Assembly (NCBI GenBank): GCA_041500225.1
Contig: JBGQLV010000004.1
Location: 1-64,000 of the forward strand
DNA length: 64,000 nucleotides
Direction: 5' to 3'
Origin: 0-14-3-00-41-53 sp041500225
GTDB taxonomy: Bacteria > Nitrospirota > Thermodesulfovibrionia > Thermodesulfovibrionales > SM23-35
Below the pieces are notes generated by a model that saw only the letters and a list, made by a program, of their open reading frames with translations, was not told where the DNA came from and did not search any database. Below are positions 26,512-35,744 of the stretch, piece by piece (position 1 is the stretch's first letter; the number at the start of each line of letters is the position of its first letter). A program made the translations under genes and the position numbers.

Positions 26512-27669
26512 TTACCCTATTCTCCTGAGTCCATCAGCAATACGAATCTTAATGGATCGCCAGGTTGGAAAAATTGCCGCAACGAACGCCACAATGAGTG
26601 CAGCAATAATATCAAGGTAAATGGTTTCGCGTTCTACATTGAATACAGGGAAAAAGGTACTCAGTTCTTTACTGAAGATTTTGGCTGCCGGGAATGTCAA
26701 AAAAATACCGAGGGCAGCACCTGTCATTGTGATGATTAAGGACTCGCCGAATATCAGGCCGGAAATATGAAAAGCACCAAATCCAAGTGTCTTGAAAATT
26801 GCATATTCACCGATTCGCTCGCGGACAGTCATAGCCATGGTATTTGCTACAACAGCCATAATAATAAAAATAATTACAAATGAGACAAGTTGTATCGCAA
26901 TAACAATCGCTTCTGTCATGGAAATGAAGCTTAACTGGAAGGCCTTTTCGGTCTCTGTCAATGTTTCTGCAAGGGAATTCTTAAAGGTTTTATCAATCCT
27001 GAGAGAGACATCTGCTGCGATATTCGGGTTGTTTATTTCGATCATATACCAGCCGACTTGGCCAGCCCATGACCGTCCGGCCTTTTTCAATGCCTCGTTA
27101 AGATAATCCCAGTGAAAGAAAAAAGCGGTTTCATCCACTGTTTCATCTCTTCCCTTATAAATAGCACGCAATACAAAATCCCAGTTGCCAGGGAAAATAG
27201 TCCCTTTTAATGTAATGGTATCGCCAATCTTCCAGCCGAACCTTTTAGCAAGTTTTCGTCCTGCAGTTGCAGCCTTACGGTCGCGGAGAACTGCTGCCAT
27301 CTGGTCGGGCGGAATTATGATCTCAGGATACATTTGAAGATATGTTTTTGGTTCAACTGCGTAGTTTGCAAAGAAATTTTTTTCATCAATATAAATACCG
27401 CCGAACCATGTGCCGTAAGAAACCCTCTTCACACCTTCAACCTGCCTGATCTTTTCCTTATAAGAAAGAGGAAGCGGAAAAACAAGAGATACAGCATTTC
27501 TTGTTACGAGACGGCTTGCAGAAGATGCTTCTACCCCTGCATACCATGCGCTGATCACTGTTCTCAGAAGTCCGAATGCAAGTATAGCAATAGTAACACC
27601 TAAAATAGTAAGGAATGTCCGTAGCTTATGACGGAATGCATTTTTAAAAATCAGTTTGAGGATGTGCAT
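26512..27669 (-). CDS. ABC transporter permease, FtsX/MacB type
   Basis: This 385-aa protein has the same architecture as its downstream neighbour: helix at about residues 17-35, a periplasmic domain, and three C-terminal helices (about 255-375) with the FtsX segment TVRERIGEYAIFKTLGFG. It ends near AIFPTWRSIKIRIADGLR. The start lies 26 bp inside the ATPase gene, so translation is probably coupled. The two permeases differ in sequence, which points to a heterodimeric transporter with an adaptor and, elsewhere, an outer-membrane TolC. Confidence 0.88.
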   Translation of the reverse strand: MHILKLIFKNAFRHKLRTFLTILGVTIAILAFGLLRTVISAWYAGVEASSASRLVTRNAVSLVFPLPLSYKEKIRQVEGVKRVSYGTWFGGIYIDEKNFFANYAVEPKTYLQMYPEIIIPPDQMAAVLRDRKAATAGRKLAKRFGWKIGDTITLKGTIFPGNWDFVLRAIYKGRDETVDETAFFFHWDYLNEALKKAGRSWAGQVGWYMIEINNPNIAADVSLRIDKTFKNSLAETLTETEKAFQLSFISMTEAIVIAIQLVSFVIIFIIMAVVANTMAMTVRERIGEYAIFKTLGFGAFHISGLIFGESLIITMTGAALGIFLTFPAAKIFSKELSTFFPVFNVERETIYLDIIAALIVAFVAAIFPTWRSIKIRIADGLRRIG

Positions 27670-28345
27670 TCAAAACGCCTTTGTCGAGATGTTTGATAAC
27701 ATGAGCCTTTTTTGCAGCCCGTGGGTCATGTGTCACCATAATAATGGTCTTCCCGAGTTCATGAACGAGTCGCTCCATGAGCTCCAGCACATCATTTGCA
27801 GAAACCCTGTCAAGATCACCAGTCGGCTCATCCGCCACCAGTATTGTTGGATCGGTAACAACAGCACGGGCAATGGCAACACGCTGCTGTTGGCCGCCAG
27901 AGAGCTGTCCAGGGTAATGATCCATTCGATCCTCAAGGTTTACAACTCTAAGGGCCATCTCCACATGGGATCTGCGCTCTCTTTTTGATAGTCCTGACAG
28001 GAGCAGAGGGAGTTTAACATTTTCAAAAGCCGTAAGCACAGGAATCAGGTTGTAAAACTGGAAAATAAAGCCTACATTGTTGGCACGCCACTCAGCGAGC
28101 CCGGTTTCAGTGAGAGAAGTAATTTCTACGTTGCCGATTTTGATTGTACCGCTGTCTGTCTTATCAATACCTGCGATAAGGTTTAACAGAGTAGTTTTAC
28201 CTGAGCCCGAAGGGCCCATCAGTGCAAGAAATTCCCCTTCTTCAATATCTAAAGATATATTATTCAAAACAGGTAGAATCTGGTTACCCCTGCGGTAAGA
28301 CTTATACAGGTTCCTTATCTCGACAATATGAGGTTTATTGGCCAT
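27644..28345 (-). CDS. ABC transporter ATP-binding protein, LolD/MacB class
   Basis: This 233-aa ATPase has Walker A GPSGSGKTTLL (about residues 45-55), the Q-loop in FIFQFYNLIPVLTAFENV, signature LSGGQQQRVAIARA, Walker B ILVADEPTGDLD and the switch histidine in MVTHDPRAAKKA. The EPTGDLD wording and the QFYNLIP stretch place it in the MacB/LolD/FtsE group that drives FtsX-type permeases. It stands directly after the adaptor gene (stop 28346, start 28345) and overlaps the first permease by 26 bp. Confidence 0.92.
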   Translation of the reverse strand: MANKPHIVEIRNLYKSYRRGNQILPVLNNISLDIEEGEFLALMGPSGSGKTTLLNLIAGIDKTDSGTIKIGNVEITSLTETGLAEWRANNVGFIFQFYNLIPVLTAFENVKLPLLLSGLSKRERRSHVEMALRVVNLEDRMDHYPGQLSGGQQQRVAIARAVVTDPTILVADEPTGDLDRVSANDVLELMERLVHELGKTIIMVTHDPRAAKKAHVIKHLDKGVLNAHPQTDF

Positions 28346-29563
28346 CTATTTTTCGGCGACTTTGATCCTTGAACCATTCTTTATTTTCTCGAGGGGTTTC
28401 AATACAACTCTGTCCCCTGCCTTCACACCATTTAAGACTTCGATCATATCGCCGAGTTTTGTGCCCACAGTTATTGGTGTTTCTACGGCCCTGTTTTCTT
28501 TTATTAGAAAGACAATATTTTTCCCGTCACGTGTAACCAAAGCTGTTTGGTAGATTGCAGTACGCGGTTTCTGCTCATGACTTTTAACTTCCCTTGACAG
28601 GAAAGCCACTTTTACGCTCATCTCAGGTAATATTCGGCTGTCTTTATCAATAATCCGCACCTTTACCATTACTGTTGCTTTGGTTCTGTCTGCTGTAGGT
28701 ACAATCATGTGAACTTCTCCCCTAAAACGCGAATCAGGCAATGCATCGAGTTGAATCTCACAGGGTTGTCCTATCTTAGCTAAATGGATATTCGATTCTG
28801 AAACATCCACTTCTGCCTGGAGGGAGTTCATATCTGCAATAGTAACCACAGCCGCCTTTGCATTAGCAGCAGCTCCTATCGGGGTGACAATGTCACCAAT
28901 ATCGGCATTTTTTGTCAACACTACAGCATCGAAAGGGGCTTGGATCAAGGTATATCCCAGAGCTACTTTGGCTCCCTGAAGTGCAGCTGAAGCAGCTTTA
29001 ACCGCTGCTTCAGCTGCTTCAGCTGCTGCAATTGCCTTCTTGTAACGTGCTTCTGAGGTATCATATTCTGCCTGTGCTACAAACCCCTGTGTCAGTAAAT
29101 CTTTATTACGATTAAAAGAAAGGGTGGCATCATGTAATTCAGCTTTCGCCTGTTCCATGTTGTAATGGGCTGCTTTTAAGTTAGCTTCTGCCTGATCCTT
29201 GGAAGCTGCAACATCCTCGCTTTCCAGTTTGGCAATCACCTGTCCTGCTTTCACCTTACTCCCCTCTTCAACTGATAGTGATACGAGGCGGCCGGTGACC
29301 TTTGAAGCCACTGCGGCCTTACGCTGGGCTACAACATAGCCGCTTGCGTTCAATAAAGTAAAAGTCTGTGATGGATATAATTGTGTGACACTGGCAACCT
29401 CAACCTCAACTGCAGGCGTTAAAACCCCTTTAACGTAAAGGAATCCCATTAATAAAATAAAAAAAATCGCCCCCACCATGTAACCCAATTTCCTTCGCCT
29501 TAATGGGCTATAAGTTGATTCAGATTTTTCTATCTTTAATCTCGAAAGATCTTCGTTCGCCAT
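28346..29563 (-). CDS. Periplasmic adaptor (HlyD/MacA-type membrane fusion protein)
   Basis: This 405-aa protein has an N-terminal transmembrane anchor (about residues 30-48), a lipoyl-like half (VVAQRKAAVASKVTGRLVSLSVEEGSKV), a long alpha-helical hairpin rich in alanine (about 115-205), and the return half PFDAVVLTKNADIGDIV. A beta barrel and membrane-proximal domain follow. This is the MacA/HlyD/RND-adaptor plan. It is the first gene of the adaptor-ATPase-permease-permease operon and would link the transporter to an outer-membrane channel. The substrate is unknown. Repeated GCAGCTGAAGC-type DNA encodes the alanine-rich helix near 28986-29030. Confidence 0.9.
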   Translation of the reverse strand: MANEDLSRLKIEKSESTYSPLRRRKLGYMVGAIFFILLMGFLYVKGVLTPAVEVEVASVTQLYPSQTFTLLNASGYVVAQRKAAVASKVTGRLVSLSVEEGSKVKAGQVIAKLESEDVAASKDQAEANLKAAHYNMEQAKAELHDATLSFNRNKDLLTQGFVAQAEYDTSEARYKKAIAAAEAAEAAVKAASAALQGAKVALGYTLIQAPFDAVVLTKNADIGDIVTPIGAAANAKAAVVTIADMNSLQAEVDVSESNIHLAKIGQPCEIQLDALPDSRFRGEVHMIVPTADRTKATVMVKVRIIDKDSRILPEMSVKVAFLSREVKSHEQKPRTAIYQTALVTRDGKNIVFLIKENRAVETPITVGTKLGDMIEVLNGVKAGDRVVLKPLEKIKNGSRIKVAEK

Positions 29564-29768
29564 TTATATAAGCTCCTTATTCCAGATGGATTCGCAACTT
29601 AAATAGATAATATTTTATCAAATCCTTAATTTATTAGCTTTAATTAAAAAGGCACAAATTTACCACGACGGTAACTTGTGGGTAAAGTCACAATAAATTT
29701 GCAGGCATTGCAGGGATTTAAACCCCGGCTGGATTAAGATATTTCAGAATGCAATAATGTAGTATGTT

Positions 29769-31094
29769 TTATGTTGACCTTCTGCGGTCAACAACATATA
29801 GGCTCTTCGCAAATGTCTTCGCATATTGTTTTAATTCTGCCACCTTCTCTGCTACATCCTTTGGGTCTCTGATAACAGTTCTGTCGGTATTAACAACAGC
29901 TACAGATATAGTCATTATAGGGAATATTGCAGGTTTATCTTTTCTGTCTATAGATACTATGTAGCCTCTTTCCAGGTCCTCAGGTTCATAATGCTTTACT
30001 ATGCCTTTATCGAATTTATCTATAATCATTTTACAGATAGATTCCATTCTCTCAGGAGCACAGATAATCACAAAGTCATCACCACCGATATGACCCAGGA
30101 AATCTTCGTCTGTCCCTGCAGTTTTCACTATTTCCAGGAGAATATCTCCAACCCATTTTAATACATCACTTCCTTTTGCAAAACCATACCTATCGCTAAA
30201 TGCCTTAAAGTTGTCGAGATCAATAAGACAGAATGAAAAATTTTCATTCTCATTTAATCTTGTGAGAAGCTCTTTCTCTATAGCCAGATTCCCGGGAAGT
30301 TTTGTTAAAGGATTTGCATCCAGATTCGTAGCCTCAAGTTCCTTAAGCCTTGCTGACATCTCTTTGAAGGAAATGGCCAGATCAGCAAGCTCGTCAGCGC
30401 CTTTGATCTCGGGCATGGTGTCAAAATTACCACTCTTAATGGAATAGGTGGCATCCTTCAATGTTTCTATAGAGGCGCTCAGGTTGTTTGTTATCAGATA
30501 TGCAAACAGTGCACCGAACAGAATAGATACTATGTTAAGGGTTATAGTTATTATAAATGCCCTTTCACCAAGTATGTTTGATTTACTTATATGTTGTGTC
30601 TGCTGGGCCTTGAGTTTAATTTCGAGTTCTTTAAGTAATGAAAGAATCTTATCCAGATTATTTTTCAACTCTGTAGATGACAGATTCTCTGCCTCCCTAA
30701 CGTTGTTATTTTTAATAAGGTATGTCTCTTTTTTAAACAGTTCATTATAGCCTTCATGGGATACTGATATGTCATTGAGAAGGTTCTGGAATGAGGGATA
30801 GATTTTTTTAATCTCTGCGATCTGAGACTTAAACTCGCTGCTGCGATTCCGGAAGTTATCATCGGCATTAATATCCTTAAAGACGAGATATCTTTTTTCA
30901 TACAGATCCTGAGCAAGGATGTTATCATTAAGTTTTGCCAGCTTCTCCTGTGCAGCGACATCGTCATAGATAACAGTAGTAGTAATTTTATTGAGTGTAT
31001 TAAGGCTCCATGTGGCATATAATCCTACGATGATGGTAAAGGATATCATTACTGCATATCCGAGGAATATCTTCTGTCTTAATGTTAAGCTCAT
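29769..31094 (-). CDS. Membrane diguanylate cyclase with HAMP and GGDEF domains
   Basis: This 441-aa protein has two transmembrane helices (about residues 9-27 and 173-195) enclosing a helical periplasmic sensor domain of the four-helix-bundle type. A HAMP linker (about 196-250) and a GGDEF domain (about 255-435) follow. The signature reads GHIGGDDFVIIC, a conservative D for E change, and LDANPLTKLPGN and FSFCLIDLDNFKAFSDRYG precede it as in active enzymes. It probably makes cyclic-di-GMP. No RxxD inhibitory site is obvious. It stands alone between the ABC operon and a small membrane-protein gene. Confidence 0.88.
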   Translation of the reverse strand: MSLTLRQKIFLGYAVMISFTIIVGLYATWSLNTLNKITTTVIYDDVAAQEKLAKLNDNILAQDLYEKRYLVFKDINADDNFRNRSSEFKSQIAEIKKIYPSFQNLLNDISVSHEGYNELFKKETYLIKNNNVREAENLSSTELKNNLDKILSLLKELEIKLKAQQTQHISKSNILGERAFIITITLNIVSILFGALFAYLITNNLSASIETLKDATYSIKSGNFDTMPEIKGADELADLAISFKEMSARLKELEATNLDANPLTKLPGNLAIEKELLTRLNENENFSFCLIDLDNFKAFSDRYGFAKGSDVLKWVGDILLEIVKTAGTDEDFLGHIGGDDFVIICAPERMESICKMIIDKFDKGIVKHYEPEDLERGYIVSIDRKDKPAIFPIMTISVAVVNTDRTVIRDPKDVAEKVAELKQYAKTFAKSLYVVDRRRST

Positions 31095-31136
31095 CTCAAT
31101 TCTTTATTTAATACTCATTTTGAAAACTGGAATGAT

Positions 31137-31316
31137 TCATATATAGTTACCATATTTCTGCCTGATTTTTTTGGTATAGTTTTTTTCTGCCTCTATCTTT
31201 TCCATTCTCTCCCAGTAACCACCTCTCTTTTTTCCTGAGAGGAAGGCTATGATAGCGATTAAAGCTGCTATCACAATCAGTATTGCTAAGGGTATTATAA
31301 AGCCAGCTATCTCCAT
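31137..31316 (-). CDS. Small single-span membrane protein, 59 aa
   Basis: Reading from ATG at 31316, the frame gives a 59-aa protein that begins MEIAGFIIPLAILIVIAAL, one membrane helix up to about residue 27. It ends in a highly charged cytoplasmic tail (GKKRGGYWERMEKIEAEKN, then YTKKIRQKYGNYI). The clean split between helix and basic tail looks like a real protein. I do not recognise a family. The ribosome binding site is weak, so the start is uncertain. It lies 43 bp from the diguanylate cyclase start, on the same strand, and may be co-transcribed. Confidence 0.55.
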   Translation of the reverse strand: MEIAGFIIPLAILIVIAALIAIIAFLSGKKRGGYWERMEKIEAEKNYTKKIRQKYGNYI

Positions 31317-31385
31317 ATTATATCTTAAGATAATTATATCTCAAATCCAAAGTAAAAGCTTTAACCCGAAAAATGCAGTTGACAT

Positions 31386-31532
31386 CAGTCATATATGCAG
31401 AAAAACCTTTACAAATCGCAATTTGGTTTTAAATGAAATCAGTATGTTATGCATGAAAACGTGGAGGTTCAACCGTGTTTGAATAGTCCTACAAAGGTAG
31501 CGATGGTAAAACTTTTTCTGCACATATGCCTG
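31386..31532 (+). mobile_element. MITE-like inverted-repeat element, copy B (147 bp)
   Basis: This is the second copy of the element at 2874-3020, in the opposite orientation. It runs from CAGTCATATATGCAGAAAAA to AAACTTTTTCTGCACATATG and on to CCTG, so both ends carry the same imperfect terminal repeat. About three differences separate the two copies, which suggests recent spread. It sits between the small membrane-protein gene and tRNA-Met and contains no meaningful reading frame. Confidence 0.8.
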
Positions 31533-31611
31533 CTTCATTTTTTACTAATTGCATTTTTCGGGTTAAGTAGGCAGGGCAGTAAATATGAAGTTATGCAGAG
31601 AATATAAGTTT

Positions 31612-31688
31612 TGGTGGCGGTGCAGGGATTTGAACCCCGGACACTGCGGATATGAGCCGCATGCTCTAACCAACTGAGCTACACCGCC
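31612..31688 (-). tRNA. tRNA-Met (CAT), elongator type
   Basis: The minus-strand sequence folds as a 77-nt tRNA. Acceptor stem GGCGGTG pairs with CACCGCC, followed by an encoded ACCA. The D-arm is AGCTCAGTTGGTTAGAGC, the anticodon stem TGCGG/CCGCA holds loop CTCATAT (anticodon CAT), and the T-arm is GGGGTTCAAATCCC. The first pair is G-C and not the unpaired C1-A72 of an initiator, so this is elongator Met. An Ile2 tRNA with lysidine at the same anticodon cannot be fully excluded. Confidence 0.92.
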
Positions 31689-31749
31689 GTAAAAAAGTAA
31701 GCAGTAAATAATTTTAAAATAGAAACAAATTATAACAGAAGACAAAACT

Positions 31750-32871
31750 TTAGTGAAAGAGTTCAAACCTTCGTGTCCTGATGTTGATGAGTACTCCCAC
31801 CGAAAGGAGATTTGAGAGGAGCGCAGTGCCGCCGTAACTCATGAACGGTAAGGGTATTCCGACTACAGGCATTATACCCAGCGTCATGCCGACATTGACG
31901 AAGAAATAGATCAGGAACATGAAAGTTATTCCGAGCGCAAGTAGTCTTCCAAAGTCATCCTTTGCCTTCCTCGCTGTATCAAGCCCTCTTAGTATTAAGA
32001 CAAGGTAGAGAAATAAGAGCAATAGGCTCCCAAGGAATCCCCATTCTTCGGCAAAGACCGCGAAAATAAAGTCGGTATGCTTTTCGGGGAGGAACCTGAA
32101 CGGTCCCTGTGTGCCATGCATATAGCCCTTTCCGAAGAACTTACCTGATCCTACTGTAATCTTTGACTGATTTAAGTGATATCCTATTCCTGCTGGATCT
32201 GCTTCTGGTTCTATAAAGGCAACAATCCTGCTTTTCTGATAGTCCTTGAGTCCTCCCCACAGTATATTGCCGAGGAAAGGCAGGGATATCAAACCTATAA
32301 TAATAAATAGCATGGCAACTTTTTTCTGAAGCCCTTTTGTGAGTATTAAAGAAATAAAGATCAGCAGGATTATTAATGATGTCCCGAGATCAGGCTGTTT
32401 AATGAGAAGGATAAATGGGAGAAATACGATTAAAAAGAATATACGAAAAATTTTAGCTGTACTGATTGGGCTATCCATTGCGCTTAATTGTTGTGAGAGC
32501 ATTATTATGTATATAAGCTTGAAAGATTCAGATGGTTGAAAAGAAATGACGCCAAAACTTAACCACCTTTGTGCCCCCATACCTGTCTTCCCGAAAATAA
32601 AAACAGATATTAAAAGAACAATGCCTGTGATATAAAGATGAAGTGATAATCTGCTGAGCCATACATAGTTAAAGCTGACAATCAGGAATAAAGCAATAAT
32701 TCCGAGTATGAGCCAGGAGGCCTGTTTTATATAGAATCCTGAATGCTCTTCTGTTGCAAGCGGGCGTGTAGCACTGTATATTGTCATAATTCCAATGAGG
32801 GCTATTAATATGGCAATCGAAAGAGTTACCCAATCAAAATTTTTGATAAATCTACGATCTATTCGCAGCAT
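31750..32871 (-). CDS. rodA: Rod-shape peptidoglycan polymerase RodA
   Basis: This 373-aa SEDS-family protein has about ten membrane helices. Family signatures include RFLPEKHTDFIFAVFAEEWG and, near the end, GMTLGIMPVVGIPLPFMSYGG. It polymerises glycan strands from lipid II together with PBP2 in the elongasome. The PBP2 and mreBCD genes lie upstream on the same strand, so RodA and not FtsW is the right call. The cysteine synthase gene at 32985 interrupts the usual mrdA-rodA junction. Confidence 0.93.
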   Translation of the reverse strand: MLRIDRRFIKNFDWVTLSIAILIALIGIMTIYSATRPLATEEHSGFYIKQASWLILGIIALFLIVSFNYVWLSRLSLHLYITGIVLLISVFIFGKTGMGAQRWLSFGVISFQPSESFKLIYIIMLSQQLSAMDSPISTAKIFRIFFLIVFLPFILLIKQPDLGTSLIILLIFISLILTKGLQKKVAMLFIIIGLISLPFLGNILWGGLKDYQKSRIVAFIEPEADPAGIGYHLNQSKITVGSGKFFGKGYMHGTQGPFRFLPEKHTDFIFAVFAEEWGFLGSLLLLFLYLVLILRGLDTARKAKDDFGRLLALGITFMFLIYFFVNVGMTLGIMPVVGIPLPFMSYGGTALLSNLLSVGVLINIRTRRFELFH

Positions 32872-32984
32872 CTTTTAATTTACCAGAAAAAAGACAGGTA
32901 AAGGTATAGGTACAGTAACGGGGAATTTAATATGGAAGAAGATAATTACTTTTCTTTACCTTTGCCTGTGCCTTTAGCTTTCTT

Positions 32985-33893
32985 CTAAGGTGGACACTTG
33001 GCGCATACGGATGTAAAAAGGGAAGTAGACAGATACCTGTCTCCCCTGTCCGGGAAGATAACGACTATGACACCTTCTTTGAGCTCGCTGGATTTCCTGA
33101 TGGCTATGTACATTGCAGCACCGCTCGACATACCTGCAAATATTCCTTCCTTCACTGCCAGCATCCTTGTAGTGTCAAATGCCTCTTCATCATTCACTGT
33201 ATATCGTTCATCGAGCTTTTGAGGATTAAATATCTTTGGTACGATGGACTCTGACATATTCTTAAGGCCTTGTATCCTGTGGTTTAAAGCGGGCTCCACT
33301 CCTATTATCTTTATATCTTTGTTGAACTCCTTGAGTCTTTTCCCTGTGCCCATGAGCGTACCCGTAGTACCCATGCCTGCTACAAAGTGGGTTATGCTTC
33401 CGCCTGTCTGTTCTATTATTTCTTTTCCTGTGGTTTCGTAGTGCGCTAAGATGTTGGCCTCGTTGTCAAACTGGTTCGGCATGAAGTACGTTTCAGTCTC
33501 CTCAGAAAGTATCCTTTGTGCTGATCTTATTGCCCCGTCAGTCCCTTCTTCGGATGGACTCAGTATTAGCTCGGCTCCGAAGGCCTCAAGGATTCTTCTC
33601 CTTTCAATGCTGACGCATGCAGGCATGGTAAGCTTTACCCTGTATTTCTTGGCTGTGGCAACCATGGCAAGCCCGATTCCCGTGTTTCCCGATGTAGCCT
33701 CAAGTATTATCTTATCTCTCGTGAGCTTTCCGTCTCTCTCTGCTGCCTCTATCATATAAAGGGCAATTCGGTCTTTAACAGAGCCTCCGGGATTGTTGCC
33801 TTCAAGTTTTGCGAAGACTTTTACCCTTGGATTGGGGTTTATGCCGTCTATTCTGACAAGCGGTGTATTCCCTATGCATTGAAGAATTCCCAT
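32985..33893 (-). CDS. Cysteine synthase (O-acetylserine sulfhydrylase family)
   Basis: This 302-aa PLP enzyme combines an activated serine with sulfide to form cysteine. The PLP lysine is K40 in NNPGGSVKDR. The substrate loop reads EATSGNTGIGLA, the phosphate-binding glycine loop GMGTTGTLMGTG, and GMSSGAA follows near the C terminus. It resembles CysM/CysK of about 300 residues, and the length cannot separate the two. The C terminus CAKCPP carries two cysteines. It lies between mrdA and rodA on the same strand, an unusual place for it. A 100-bp gap with short GGTAAA-type repeats separates it from rodA. Confidence 0.92.
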   Translation of the reverse strand: MGILQCIGNTPLVRIDGINPNPRVKVFAKLEGNNPGGSVKDRIALYMIEAAERDGKLTRDKIILEATSGNTGIGLAMVATAKKYRVKLTMPACVSIERRRILEAFGAELILSPSEEGTDGAIRSAQRILSEETETYFMPNQFDNEANILAHYETTGKEIIEQTGGSITHFVAGMGTTGTLMGTGKRLKEFNKDIKIIGVEPALNHRIQGLKNMSESIVPKIFNPQKLDERYTVNDEEAFDTTRMLAVKEGIFAGMSSGAAMYIAIRKSSELKEGVIVVIFPDRGDRYLSTSLFTSVCAKCPP

Positions 33894-33951
33894 AATTTTT
33901 ATTATAAAGATGCTTTCAATAGATGGTCAAGTAGCATTAAAGGTTAATAAA

Positions 33952-35724
33952 TTAAGGTTGAGATGAGATGAACTCTGGGTTTTTGTTTTTAGAGTTCATA
34001 TATCCTTCTATTGCTCTCTTTGCAATTGGTGCCGCAGCCCCTCCACCATGCCCACCGTGTTCTACTAATATCGCAAGTGCTATCTCTGGTTTTTCAACAG
34101 GGGCAAAGGCAACAAACCATGCGTGGTCCCTGAACTTCTCAGGGAGGTATTGAGAGTCTCTTTTTATTGCCACAACCTGGGCTGTACCTGTCTTGCCGCC
34201 GATACTCATTAACTGTGATTTTGCAGCCCATCCAGTACCTCCTGGCTCATTTACAACGCCAAAAAGTCCACTTTTAACTATTTCAAGGGTATCAGATCTT
34301 ATCTTCACCTTTCCTGAAATTATTGGTTGGGCGCCCTTGATTAGTGTTGGCCTGTATAGATTCCCACCGTTTGCTATTATGCTTGTCATGACTGCCAACT
34401 GTATGGGAGTTACAGCAACATATCCCTGACCTATTGCTGCATTAAAGGTTTCGCCGAGAAACCAGGGCTGTTTTTTGTTTTTTAGCTTCCATTTTGTGTT
34501 TGGTATCAGTCCCTGCTTTTCTCTTCCGAGTTCAATCCCTGTTTTTTTCCCGAGACCAAGATTTGTGGCATAATCATAAATTTTATCTATGCCGAGACGT
34601 TTGCCAGCCTCATAAAAATATGTGTCACATGATTCCACTATTGCCCTATGCAGAGAAACCACGCCGTGACCTTGTTTGCGCCAGCAGCCAAAGTGCCACC
34701 TGCCATAGTCTATTCCGCCTCTGCAATCTACCTTGGTCTCAGGGGAAATAATTCCTTCCTCAAGTGCAGCGATTGCAGTAACAATCTTGAATGTCGAGCC
34801 AGGTGGATACTGGCTTTGCAGTGCCCTGTTAAGCATAGGATTTTTTTTATCCTGAGTAAAGGCTATCCATTTGTCATAGCTTATACCCTTTGCGAAAAGG
34901 TTTGGGTCAAAAGAAGGTTTACTTACCATGCCGAGTATCTCTCCTGTGTCTGGTTTAATCGCAACAAGGGCGCCTGCCTTTTCTCCAAATGCCTTCTCAG
35001 CCTCTTCCTGAAGATTAATGTCTATACTCAATGTAATATCTTTCCCTTTTATCGGTGGTTTTTCCTGAAGCAGTCTTATTTCCCTGCCGAGCGCATCGAC
35101 CTCAATAACCCTCTTGCCAAGTGTACCCCTGAGTGATTTATCAAAGAGTAATTCAACGCCCCACTGCCCGATAAACGTATCTGGTGGTATCTCTTTTAAT
35201 GCAGGGTCTTTTGATTGAGACGGGTTAAGCTTTCCAAGATAACCTATGAGATGTGAACCAACATCGCCATAGATATATTCTCTGCTGACCTCTACCTCGA
35301 TGATAAGGCCGCGGAAGTCAGATCGTCTCGATTCGATGTATGCAACCTCACCAAAAGGCAGCCCCTCTTTTAATCTTATAGGGACAAAAGGGCTTGGGCT
35401 ATTTTTATTTATCTTTTCGATTATTTCTTCAGCTGGTATATTGAGGAGCTTTGAAAGTGAATCAACTTTGCTTTTGTCGAATTCCTTGGTGATTAAAGAT
35501 GCATAGTAATAAGGAGAATTTTTTACAAGCTGGATTCCATTTCTGTCAAAAATTATTCCACGTGGAGCTGGTATGCTTATTATCCTCAGCCTGTTATCCT
35601 CAGAGAGTTTTCTGTATTCGCTACCCTGTAGAATTTGTAACTGCCACAGCCTCATGACAAGCAGAAGAAAGGCTACAATTACCGTGTAGGTTATTATTAA
35701 GATTTTTTCAGATTTTTCCTTCAC
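33952..35724 (-). CDS. mrdA: Penicillin-binding protein 2 (transpeptidase)
   Basis: This 590-aa protein has an N-terminal membrane anchor (about residues 8-26), a PBP dimerisation domain, and a transpeptidase domain with active-site serine in YPPGSTFKIV (about 308-317). The second motif is SCDT (E. coli PBP2 has SADT) and the third is GGKTGTAQV (about 513-521). It crosslinks peptidoglycan during side-wall growth with RodA. It is directly downstream of mreD, 20 bp away, in the mreBCD-mrdA order known for the elongasome. The tail is short and polar. Confidence 0.95.
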   Translation of the reverse strand: MKEKSEKILIITYTVIVAFLLLVMRLWQLQILQGSEYRKLSEDNRLRIISIPAPRGIIFDRNGIQLVKNSPYYYASLITKEFDKSKVDSLSKLLNIPAEEIIEKINKNSPSPFVPIRLKEGLPFGEVAYIESRRSDFRGLIIEVEVSREYIYGDVGSHLIGYLGKLNPSQSKDPALKEIPPDTFIGQWGVELLFDKSLRGTLGKRVIEVDALGREIRLLQEKPPIKGKDITLSIDINLQEEAEKAFGEKAGALVAIKPDTGEILGMVSKPSFDPNLFAKGISYDKWIAFTQDKKNPMLNRALQSQYPPGSTFKIVTAIAALEEGIISPETKVDCRGGIDYGRWHFGCWRKQGHGVVSLHRAIVESCDTYFYEAGKRLGIDKIYDYATNLGLGKKTGIELGREKQGLIPNTKWKLKNKKQPWFLGETFNAAIGQGYVAVTPIQLAVMTSIIANGGNLYRPTLIKGAQPIISGKVKIRSDTLEIVKSGLFGVVNEPGGTGWAAKSQLMSIGGKTGTAQVVAIKRDSQYLPEKFRDHAWFVAFAPVEKPEIALAILVEHGGHGGGAAAPIAKRAIEGYMNSKNKNPEFISSQP

Positions 35725-35744
35725 TTTTATTTGATCTTTTCTTT

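Noticed and set aside
31612..31688. Initiator tRNA-fMet
   Set aside because: The first acceptor base pair is G-C. Initiators have an unpaired C1 and A72.
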